From: Rikenellaceae bacterium
Lineage (GTDB): Bacteria; Bacteroidota; Bacteroidia; Bacteroidales; Rikenellaceae
Reading direction: 5' to 3'
DNA length: 64,000 nucleotides
Assembly (NCBI GenBank): GCA_021201795.1
Contig: JAJQEF010000041.1
Location: forward strand, 1 to 64,000
Numbering within the stretch: position 1 is the first letter of the stretch; every line of letters begins with the position of its first letter. Shown here piece by piece: positions 45,041 to 52,641 of the stretch. The notes below the pieces were generated by a model. That model did not search any database, was not told the DNA's origin, and saw only the letters and a program-made list of their open reading frames with translations. Made by a program: the position numbers and the translations under genes.

Positions 45041-45117
45041 TGGCGGTATGGACGGGACTCGAACCCGCGACCCCCTGCGTGACAGGCAGGTATTCTAACC
45101 AGCTGAACTACCACACC
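45041..45117 (-). tRNA. tRNA-Asp (anticodon GTC)
   Basis: A complete 77-nt cloverleaf: acceptor GGTGTGG/CCATACC, D-arm GTTC...GAAT, anticodon stem CCTGC/GCAGG with loop CTGTCAC (anticodon GTC), T-arm GCGGG-TTCGAGT-CCCGT, discriminator G and an encoded CCA. Its 3' end faces the integrase genes. It also marks the boundary between mobile DNA (left) and the housekeeping block (right). Confidence 0.97.
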
Positions 45118-45187
45118 GTTTTCTGATTAAGATCTCTCCCGTTCAGCAGTGCAAATATAATACAAAATTCAAAAAGCGCAAAATATA

Positions 45188-45724
45188 TCAGGAATTTTTA
45201 AAAAAAGAAAAATTCACACTTCCATAACTTCTTGTTTCAAAACATCTTGAATCGTCCGAGAAATTTATATTTTTAGAATGTTCGAGAATAAAAATACAGT
45301 TTTCAGTCAATAAACCATTGCTAAAAATCATTTCCGGCAGCGTTTCCGAATCATTAATATCATACGGCGGATCGGCAAAAATTATATCGAACTTCCTTTT
45401 GCACGATTTAATGTAAAGAAACGCATTAGCCTTAACACAAAACAAGTTCTCCAGATTAAGTTTTTTAGCAGTATTACGTATAAAATTATGGTGGACAGCA
45501 TTCAACTCTACGGAAGTAACCGATTCCGCCCCCCTGGAAATAAACTCGAGACTTATAGATCCGGTACCTGAAAATAGATCCAATACGGCAATATCCTCCA
45601 AATCATAATTACTATTAAGGACATTGAATAAATTCTCCTTTGCAAAATCAGTCGTAGGACGAGCCCTGAGATTGCCAGGAGGAGATATAATTTTACCTTT
45701 TAGTTTACCGCTAATTATTCTCAT
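45188..45724 (-). CDS. rsmD: 16S rRNA (guanine-966-N2) methyltransferase
   Basis: 178 residues, the usual RsmD length. N-terminal R-I-I-S-G-K-L-K-G-K, then R-P-T-T-D-F-A-K-E-N-L-F-N. The SAM site is VLDLFSGTGSISLEFISRGA and the catalytic motif FADPPYD. It methylates G966 of 16S rRNA in the assembling 30S subunit. The start overlaps the stop of the DUF3822 gene by 4 bases, the usual Bacteroidales arrangement. Confidence 0.93.
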   Translation of the reverse strand: MRIISGKLKGKIISPPGNLRARPTTDFAKENLFNVLNSNYDLEDIAVLDLFSGTGSISLEFISRGAESVTSVELNAVHHNFIRNTAKKLNLENLFCVKANAFLYIKSCKRKFDIIFADPPYDINDSETLPEMIFSNGLLTENCIFILEHSKNINFSDDSRCFETRSYGSVNFSFFKNS

Positions 45725-46383
45725 AAATAATCCCGAACATAATTTAAACGTTCATCATTAACGTCACCCTGCAGCAGTATAGGATAAGTCTTTCCCAGGC
45801 TTGTAAAGACCAACTTAAGATGTCCGGTAATAAAAGAACAATCTTTTAATGCCAGACAATCGGCATATATAATTTTACCATTCTCTGCCGTTGCCAGACA
45901 AATATCATCACCACTAAAGTCAAGAATCATATTACCGGAAGTATTCATGGCTTTAAGACATACCTCCGATAGAACACATCCGAACTCGGCTTTATTTCCC
46001 AAAGAGACAAAAAAAGTTTCATAAATATTTTTATCCACACTGAAAATCACCATTAAATCGCCTATTGCAACAGGGATAATTTTTTCCTGAACTTCATTTA
46101 TATCTAATGAACTTAGGCGGAAGTAACTTTTGATCAATCCGGGATCGTAAATTTCTTTAGGAACAATAACTGATTTATGGCTTTCGAATTCAACTTTAAT
46201 ATTATCCTTATCCGAAGTTTGTTCTATAAGAAATTTGCGAATATGATCCGAGTCTCTGCAGTCCTCGAAATTAATTTTCCGGCCATTATCAAAACAAAGT
46301 CCATCCGCTGAAACGCGAATGGACATTATATTTCTCAAGCCGGAATTTTTATTATTATTCACGACATCGTTTATTTGATCCAA
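45721..46383 (-). CDS. DUF3822-family protein
   Basis: 220 residues. It matches the small DUF3822 family that in Bacteroidales stands directly upstream of rsmD. Two alpha/beta lobes are discernible (strands S-I-R-V-S-A-D-G-L-C-F, VPVAIGD-like I-I-P-V-A-I-G-D-L-M-V-I-F, LDFSGDDICLATAENGKIIY), suggesting an actin/ASKHA-like fold. No catalytic residues are evident and function is unknown; its conserved link with rsmD hints at ribosome biogenesis. Confidence 0.8.
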   Translation of the reverse strand: MDQINDVVNNNKNSGLRNIMSIRVSADGLCFDNGRKINFEDCRDSDHIRKFLIEQTSDKDNIKVEFESHKSVIVPKEIYDPGLIKSYFRLSSLDINEVQEKIIPVAIGDLMVIFSVDKNIYETFFVSLGNKAEFGCVLSEVCLKAMNTSGNMILDFSGDDICLATAENGKIIYADCLALKDCSFITGHLKLVFTSLGKTYPILLQGDVNDERLNYVRDYL

Positions 46384-46389
46384 CTTCTA

Positions 46390-47007
46390 TTATTCCCAGT
46401 TTCCGGCTTCATTGTTAGCTTCCGTAAGAGAACCAACTTTAAGGCCTGGGTATCTGTTCAATGTGTTTTTTGTACGGTCGATCAGGTTTATTAACTCCTG
46501 ACGATCCAAATCATGAAGGAAAGTTTTATAAGGAGCCTTAGCTTCGAAAACCTGAACTACAACACTGGATTCCGTTTCAATTTCAGCAGCATCCATTATA
46601 AATTCCTGACCGCCCGAGAAAGGAATAATACGAATTTCCTGAATATCCCTTTCAGTAAATCCGCGTCCGGAATATATAGTATCTTTTACGGGCATTTGGA
46701 AATTCACAATTCTAACAAGACCCTGCGCAACAGCCAAAGAGTCATCCATAGAACCGACCGACATCTGATACGTTAAGGAATCGTGAAGAACGAAATTTAT
46801 CAGAGTATCGAAACTCGAAGTAAATCTTCCATTTACCTGCTTGTAAGCCCTCTGTGCAGAGCGAATATCTTTTAAGCGTTGAACAACAACAGTTTCCCTT
46901 AATTTACGTTCTTTTTCAAACTCCATCGGTGAGGCAAACTGCCTATATAACACCCAACATAAAACTATCGTGAGTAATAATAGAATAAGTTGAATTACTT
47001 TTTTCAT
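46390..47007 (-). CDS. Membrane-anchored hypothetical protein of the rsmD operon
   Basis: 205 residues. An N-terminal helix (M-K-K-V-I-Q-L-I-L-L-L-L-T-I-V-L-C-W-V-L-Y) anchors a periplasmic domain. The segment LKDIRSAQRAYKQVNGRFTS recalls the start of type IV pilin-like globular domains (helix then G-R-F/Y), but no prepilin peptidase site is present. It lies 6 bases upstream of DUF3822. Conserved-looking but of unknown function. Confidence 0.65.
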   Translation of the reverse strand: MKKVIQLILLLLTIVLCWVLYRQFASPMEFEKERKLRETVVVQRLKDIRSAQRAYKQVNGRFTSSFDTLINFVLHDSLTYQMSVGSMDDSLAVAQGLVRIVNFQMPVKDTIYSGRGFTERDIQEIRIIPFSGGQEFIMDAAEIETESSVVVQVFEAKAPYKTFLHDLDRQELINLIDRTKNTLNRYPGLKVGSLTEANNEAGNWE

Positions 47008-47085
47008 CGTTATTTTAATTAAGTTTGTATGCGCTTCATGAAAATATCAGGCATTAAAGATATATAAAAATAAAATACAATCCCA

Positions 47086-48501
47086 ATGCTGAGCAAACAT
47101 ATTTCGTCTCAAATTTACGGTAATTTTAATTTTGTTCCAACATCCGGGCAAAAAAATTTAATCGAAAAGCTCTCGGAATTCACTTCCGAGCCCTTTAACA
47201 GTAAAATAATAATTGTCAACGGGTATGCCGGAACAGGAAAAACTTCCATAATTTCAGCATATGTCAAGGCACTTAAAAAATTAAATATTAAAAGCGTTCT
47301 GTTGGCCCCTACAGGACGTGCAGCAAAAATCATGGCTAATTTTTCCGGACAGAGCGCATTCACTATTCATAAAAAAATTTACCGGCAAAAATCGTTGTCT
47401 TCTGAATTTTCATCCTTCAGCCTTGCACCGAACCTCAACAAAGATGCCGTATTTATAGTGGACGAAGTGTCGATGCTATCTAATTATTCGATGGATAATA
47501 ACATCTTCGGAAGCGGAAGATTATTGGACGATCTTATGAAATTCGTAAAAAACGGAACAAACTGCAAATTGGTTCTTGTGGGGGATTGCGCACAGCTGCC
47601 TCCGGTAGGCCTTGATAATTCTCCGGCATTAGACGCCGACCGTATGTCGCAGTACGGGGATATAGAATTGGTCACGCTGGACGAAGTAATGAGGCAGGAA
47701 GAGAGTTCGGGGATACTATTTAATGCAACATTGATCCGCTGTATGATCGAAGAAAACATAATAGACATTCCGATGTTCCGGACAACTTTTCCCGATATTC
47801 ACAGCATCGAGGGAGGTGAATTTCTTGAAAAAGTATCAGAATCATATGACAAATACGGCATAAACGATACTATCGTAATTACTCGTTCCAATAAAAGGGC
47901 TAACAAATTCAACGAAGGAATAAGACGGTACGTTCTTAGCAGGGACGAAAAGTTAAATTCAGGAGACATGCTTATGATAGTCAAAAACAATTATTATTTT
48001 GCCGCAAAAAAAGAAAATGAAGAGTCTGATTTTATCGCCAACGGCGACACAGCCGAACTGGTAAAAATCAAAAAGTTCGATGAACAATTCGGTTTTAACT
48101 TTGCAGATGTGCGCCTTAGGTTTCCTGATTACAACGATATGGAACTCGACTGTAAGATCAATCTGGACACACTCGAAAGCATCTCGCCATCCCTAACATC
48201 AGAGCAAAGCAGGGAGCTTTTTTATAAAGTAGAAGAGGATTATTTTAACCTGAAAACAAAGAAAAAACGTTACGCTGCTATAAGGGAAGACCCTTACTTC
48301 AACGCCCTGCAGGTTAAGTTCGCATACTCGGTAACGTGCCACAAATCACAAGGAGGTCAATGGAGCTGCGTTTTTATAGACAAGATGCTCTTCGGTGAAG
48401 AATCGATGTCCAGGTATCTTATGCGGTGGCTGTACACCGCTATTACAAGAGCGACAGAGAAAATTTATCTGGTCAATTTCGACGAGAGGTTTTTCGAATA
48501 A
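47086..48501 (+). CDS. RecD-like AAA/UvrD-type ATP-dependent helicase
   Basis: 471 residues, superfamily 1. Walker A V-N-G-Y-A-G-T-G-K-T-S (about 43-53), Walker B V-F-I-V-D-E-V-S-M-L-S, the motif III segment L-V-G-D-C-A-Q-L-P-P-V-G, and the C-terminal UvrD_C_2 motif F-A-Y-S-V-T-C-H-K-S-Q-G-G-Q with Y-T-A-I-T-R-A-T-E-K. This is the short RecD2-like helicase common in Bacteroidota, acting in DNA repair or replication. Divergent from the rsmD operon. Confidence 0.88.
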   Translation: MLSKHISSQIYGNFNFVPTSGQKNLIEKLSEFTSEPFNSKIIIVNGYAGTGKTSIISAYVKALKKLNIKSVLLAPTGRAAKIMANFSGQSAFTIHKKIYRQKSLSSEFSSFSLAPNLNKDAVFIVDEVSMLSNYSMDNNIFGSGRLLDDLMKFVKNGTNCKLVLVGDCAQLPPVGLDNSPALDADRMSQYGDIELVTLDEVMRQEESSGILFNATLIRCMIEENIIDIPMFRTTFPDIHSIEGGEFLEKVSESYDKYGINDTIVITRSNKRANKFNEGIRRYVLSRDEKLNSGDMLMIVKNNYYFAAKKENEESDFIANGDTAELVKIKKFDEQFGFNFADVRLRFPDYNDMELDCKINLDTLESISPSLTSEQSRELFYKVEEDYFNLKTKKKRYAAIREDPYFNALQVKFAYSVTCHKSQGGQWSCVFIDKMLFGEESMSRYLMRWLYTAITRATEKIYLVNFDERFFE

Positions 48502-48534
48502 TTATTTAAAATGCTATATTCGTAAAAAAATTCC

Positions 48535-49329
48535 ATGCAGCAATATTTGGCTCTTCTAGACCACATCAAAAAGAATGGGGTTCAGAAAAACGACCGTACC
48601 GGCACCGGTACTTTAAGCGCATTCGGGCATCAGATGAGATTCGATCTATCTGAAGGGTTTCCGCTTTTAACCACAAAAAAATTATACCTAAGGGCAATAA
48701 TCCATGAACTTCTATGGTTCCTTAAAGGCGATACGAACATAAAATACCTTACTGATAACAACGTACATATCTGGGACGAATGGGCAGATGAAAACGGCAA
48801 TCTGGGACCGGTTTACGGCTACCAGTGGAGAAGCTGGCACGCATGCGACGGGAGGGTTATAGACCAAATTTCAGATGTTGTCGAAAGAATAAAAAAAGAC
48901 CCGGATTCACGAAGACTGATAGTCAGCGCGTGGAACGTAGGGGATTTGGATAAAATGGCGTTGGCTCCGTGTCATGCTCTGTTCCAATTTTACGCAGCTG
49001 AAGGGAAATTATCATGCCAATTATACCAGAGAAGTGCGGATGTGTTCCTCGGTGTACCGTTTAACATCGCGTCTTATGCATTGCTTACAATGATGATCGC
49101 ACAGGTTACGGGTCTGCAACCAGGAGAATTCGTTCATTCGTTCGGCGACGCCCACATTTATTTGAACCATTTAGAGCAGGTCGACCTTCAGTTGACACGA
49201 ACTCCGCGCGAGCTTCCGGTTATGGAAATAAACCCGGATGTAAAATCTATCTTGGAATTTAAATTCGAAGACTTCGCACTTAAAAATTACGATCCTTATC
49301 CTACAATTAAAGGAGAGATTTCTGTTTAA
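48535..49329 (+). CDS. thyA: Thymidylate synthase
   Basis: 264 residues, exactly the length of E. coli ThyA. It converts dUMP and methylene-THF to dTMP and DHF. Motifs: [26 protein letters not shown], the nucleophile in [12 protein letters not shown] (Cys146), [15 protein letters not shown] and GDAHIYLNH. It is followed after 4 bases by folA, which regenerates THF from its product. Confidence 0.98.
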   Translation: MQQYLALLDHIKKNGVQKNDRTGTGTLSAFGHQMRFDLSEGFPLLTTKKLYLRAIIHELLWFLKGDTNIKYLTDNNVHIWDEWADENGNLGPVYGYQWRSWHACDGRVIDQISDVVERIKKDPDSRRLIVSAWNVGDLDKMALAPCHALFQFYAAEGKLSCQLYQRSADVFLGVPFNIASYALLTMMIAQVTGLQPGEFVHSFGDAHIYLNHLEQVDLQLTRTPRELPVMEINPDVKSILEFKFEDFALKNYDPYPTIKGEISV

Positions 49330-49333
49330 ATAT

Positions 49334-49858
49334 ATGATATCAATAATCGTAGCCATAGCAAAGAACGGTGTCATAGGATGTGAGAACAAACTTATCTGGC
49401 ATATACCGGAAGATCTTAAAAGATTTAAAGCCATAACCTACGGCCATCCGGTGGTTATGGGAAGAAAAACATTCGAGTCTATCGGAAGGCCCCTTTCTGG
49501 AAGAACAAACGTAATAATCACCCGTAATCCGGATTATAACCCGGAAAATTGCGTGACAGTAGACAGCATAGAAAAAGTAAAAGAACTTTTCTCCGATGAA
49601 AACGAAGAGATCTTCATCATAGGCGGAGGAGAGATATACAGGCAGTTCATCCCCATAGCTGATAAAATTTACGTTACCGAAGTAAGTTCCGATTTCAATG
49701 GCGATACTTTTTTTCCTGAAATCTCCAACGAAGAATGGAAGGAAACGTTGAACGAACCGGGTAAAGACGGCAATAATATCCCGTACGATTACGTTTTTAA
49801 GGAATATACCAGAAAATCAGATCATGATAGAAGAACCGAGGTTAGTATCGATCGATGA
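49334..49858 (+). CDS. folA: Dihydrofolate reductase
   Basis: 174 residues. Cytosolic NADPH-dependent DHF reduction; partner of ThyA upstream. Motifs: I-V-A-I-A-K-N-G-V-I-G, L-I-W-H-I-P-E-D-L-K-R-F-K (catalytic acid Glu), V-V-M-G-R-K-T-F-E-S-I-G-R-P-L and F-I-I-G-G-G-E-I-Y. The final codons overlap the start of the AraC-type gene by 35 bases. Confidence 0.96.
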   Translation: MISIIVAIAKNGVIGCENKLIWHIPEDLKRFKAITYGHPVVMGRKTFESIGRPLSGRTNVIITRNPDYNPENCVTVDSIEKVKELFSDENEEIFIIGGGEIYRQFIPIADKIYVTEVSSDFNGDTFFPEISNEEWKETLNEPGKDGNNIPYDYVFKEYTRKSDHDRRTEVSIDR

Positions 49859-50699
49859 AATAAGGAAGTCTGTCAATTCCATTTCTCTCTCTGATAATTT
49901 AATAATTTCCAGCGACTTCGAATCCATGCGCATAATGTCCGGATTCCCTGTAAAAGTCGATGGAATTATTATATCGATATGTCTCGAAGGATCGATCCAA
50001 CTTACGATCGGAATGAAAAAATACAAAATTCAGAAAAACGACATGATGTTTATTTTACCGGGTAATATCATAAAAACGATGGCTAGAAGCGATGATTTCG
50101 ATTCGGTATCGATGATATTTTCCAGGGATAATCTCATGAGTATTCACATCGATATTCCCTCTATGCTTCCGACGATGTTGAGTATAAAGGAAAACCCTAT
50201 CAAAAGGCTGACGGAAAGAGAAATAAAAATTCTCATGAAATATTCCGAAATCATTAACAGCAGATCTTCGGCGGTTAACGGAATAAACCGAAATGAAATA
50301 GTTTACCATCTTCTTATGGCATTGTTTTTTGAGATTAGCAATTTCTACAGCGTAGCTCTCGAATTGCAGAAAAACAAATCCAGGAAGGACGTTATTTTCG
50401 AGCAATTTGACAACCTCGTTTTACAGCACCACAAAGAATCGCGCAGCGTAACATTTTACGCGCAGAAATTATTTATCACCCCTAAACACTTATCCTTCGT
50501 CGTCAAAGAAGTTACGGGTAAAACCGCTGTGGAATGGATAGACACTTACATTATACTGGAAAGTATGTCATTGCTGAAATTTTCGGATATGACGGTCAAA
50601 CAGATTTCCGCCCATCTGAATTTCCCTAATCAGTCGTTTTTCAGCAAATTCTTCAAACGACACACCAATATGTCACCGAGCCAATATAAGGCTAAATAA
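49824..50699 (+). CDS. AraC-family transcriptional regulator
   Basis: 291 residues. N-terminal cupin-like sensor (V-D-G-I-I-I-S-I-C-L-E-G-S-I-Q-L-T-I, M-M-F-I-L-P-G-N-I-I) and a C-terminal double HTH (SVTFYAQKLFITPKHLSFVV, then FSDMTVKQISAHLNFPNQSF and R-H-T-N-M-S-P-S-Q-Y). The start at 49824 overlaps folA by 35 bases; ATGs further in would cut the sensor. Target genes are not evident; translational coupling to folA may be fortuitous. Confidence 0.88.
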   Translation: MIEEPRLVSIDEIRKSVNSISLSDNLIISSDFESMRIMSGFPVKVDGIIISICLEGSIQLTIGMKKYKIQKNDMMFILPGNIIKTMARSDDFDSVSMIFSRDNLMSIHIDIPSMLPTMLSIKENPIKRLTEREIKILMKYSEIINSRSSAVNGINRNEIVYHLLMALFFEISNFYSVALELQKNKSRKDVIFEQFDNLVLQHHKESRSVTFYAQKLFITPKHLSFVVKEVTGKTAVEWIDTYIILESMSLLKFSDMTVKQISAHLNFPNQSFFSKFFKRHTNMSPSQYKAK

Positions 50700-50700
50700 A

Positions 50701-51708
50701 TCACTTATTAGTTTTAAGAGTATAGCTGAGCCCTATCCCAATGGAGTAATTGAACTGTATTTTCCTTTTCTTATCATCCGGCATAGCCTCCCTGTCGTAT
50801 ATCATCAGCCAATACAGGGATGTCGTAAGAAACTTGACCGGTGTAAAATCGAGTTTATTTTCCCAGCGTGCGATCGGCGAAATGGAAAAATCGTAAAAAG
50901 AATAAAATTTGGAATCAAAGGTCAACATGTCCTTTGCGAATTTTTTCCTGTAATTTATATTTACAGAGGGTCCGCCCATAGGTTTTACGTGCTTGCCAGG
51001 GTCTATACCGTGAGCTCCGTTTTCGGATAATTCATCATTTAACACGAACAACAGGGTTCCTGTCAAAGGCGATATAACGATTTTCCACGGAGAATCCTTC
51101 GGATTGTAAGTGAAACCGAGACCCAGTTCTATTGTTCCCGGGGACATAAAATCCGAAACAAGCGTCTCGTTAGTTCTGGACTTGTATCCTTTCATGTATT
51201 GCGACCGCATATTGAACCTTCCGGAATAGGACCAGTTGTCGTTAATAGACCATGCGATCAAAGAACTTAATTCGAATTTATCCTCATTTTTAAAAACAGT
51301 GGTATCTATTATGCTCACCCCAAAACGTGTGTCGAACCTGGTAGTGACAGAGAGCTTTTCTTTAGTATACTTATAGATCATATTAAGAGTAGACAATCCG
51401 TTGAAAGTATTGTCCCCTCCGGCGGCCCAATTCGAGAAATATATCTGTGTAGCCTGGACAGCCGCATTGAGTTCGAAAGAATTACGATCCTTTCTCTGCC
51501 GCTTCCTCTCCGCCGCCCACATACTTTCAGTAAGATATTCAGGACCGAACATTTCTCCTGCAGCAAGACTATGGGAGTCCGGAGATATTCAGACAGCATC
51601 TATATCGGCCCCATAATCGTATTTCATACTGAATTGGGAGAATAATTCGATTCAGCAGAATAAATTGACAAAAAATAAAACAAAGACAGAACGCAGAATT
51701 ATATTCAT
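50701..51708 (-). pseudogene. DUF3078 protein with two in-frame TGA codons
   Basis: The frame 50701-51552 gives 283 residues of the DUF3078 family (LNAAVQATQIYFSNWAAGGD at the N-terminus, then beta-barrel-like strands), a predicted outer-membrane protein. The expected signal peptide is found upstream in the same frame from the ATG at 51708 (M-N-I-I-L-R-S-V-F-V-L-F-F-V-N-L-F-C). TGA codons at 51652-51654 and 51589-51591 interrupt it; between and after them the sequence stays protein-like (I-E-L-F-S-Q-F-S-M-K-Y, I-S-P-D-S-H-S-L-A-A-G-E). Both can derive from CGA by C-to-T. Without the leader the protein could not be exported. Confidence 0.7.
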
Positions 51709-51795
51709 ACCACTTAAACTTATCCGACCGTAAAATTAACATGTTATGCATAGAAAATTCATTATTTTTGCATTAGAAGTAAAAAACTCTATACA

Positions 51796-52641
51796 ATGAA
51801 GTATTTCGGTGCACACGTCAGCGCTGCAGGGGGGGTAGAAAATTCTCCGTTAAATGCGTTTAAAATAGGAGCTAAAGCGTTTGCTCTGTTTACAAAAAAC
51901 CAACGTCAATGGGTCGCTAAACCATTAACAGAAGCCTCGATCACCGGTTTCAAGAAAAATTGCGAAGAACTGGGCTATCTTCCCAAATACATTCTTCCGC
52001 ACGACAGCTATTTGATAAACCTCGGACATCCGGACAATGAACTCATAAAAAAATCTAGGGGATCTTTTAACGAAGAAATGACACGGTGCGAGCAATTAGG
52101 TCTGGATAGACTGAATTTTCATCCAGGAAGCAACCTCCGCGAAATAAGCGAAGAAGAATGTATGGACCGTATCGCGGAATCCATAAATATAGCATTGGAA
52201 ATTACAAACGGCGTAACTGCAGTAATAGAGAACACGGCAGGCCAAGGGTCCAATCTCGGATATAAATTCGAACACCTGCGATATATTATCGACAGGGTTG
52301 AAGATAAAAGCCGTGTAGGCGTGTGCCTCGACACATGCCATCTCGCTGCTTCTGGATACCATTTGGAGACTGTGGAGAACTGCAACGAGACTTTTGGGGA
52401 GTTCGACCGCATAGTAGGCTTCGGATATCTGCGGGGAATGCACCTCAACGATTCGCTAAAACCCACAGGAAGCCATCTGGATAGACATCAACCGTTAGGT
52501 AAAGGACAATTGGGACTGACCGTATTCCAATATATTGCCAGAGATAAAAGATTCGACGATATTCCGTTAATACTTGAAACCCCTGACGAGAGTAAATGGG
52601 CGGAAGAAATAAGCCTTCTTTACAGTTTTACAGAAGGATAA
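51796..52641 (+). CDS. nfo: Endonuclease IV (AP endonuclease)
   Basis: 281 residues, normal length. Zn-dependent AP endonuclease of base-excision repair. Family motifs with metal ligands: G-A-H-V-S-A-A-G-G at the N-terminus, LNFHPGSN, the [10 protein letters not shown] glutamate, [25 protein letters not shown] and L-I-L-E-T-P. A TATTTTTG box (51763-51770) fits a -7 element 26 bases upstream of the ATG. Confidence 0.97.
   Translation: MKYFGAHVSAAGGVENSPLNAFKIGAKAFALFTKNQRQWVAKPLTEASITGFKKNCEELGYLPKYILPHDSYLINLGHPDNELIKKSRGSFNEEMTRCEQLGLDRLNFHPGSNLREISEEECMDRIAESINIALEITNGVTAVIENTAGQGSNLGYKFEHLRYIIDRVEDKSRVGVCLDTCHLAASGYHLETVENCNETFGEFDRIVGFGYLRGMHLNDSLKPTGSHLDRHQPLGKGQLGLTVFQYIARDKRFDDIPLILETPDESKWAEEISLLYSFTEG

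Noticed and set aside
344..51708. TGA recoded as a sense codon, given several in-frame TGAs
   Set aside because: TGA is used as the normal stop in many intact genes here (for example folA, the TetR gene, several ABC genes in ATGA overlaps, and the MTase), and TAG stops and frameshifts accompany the TGAs. Mutation or error is simpler.
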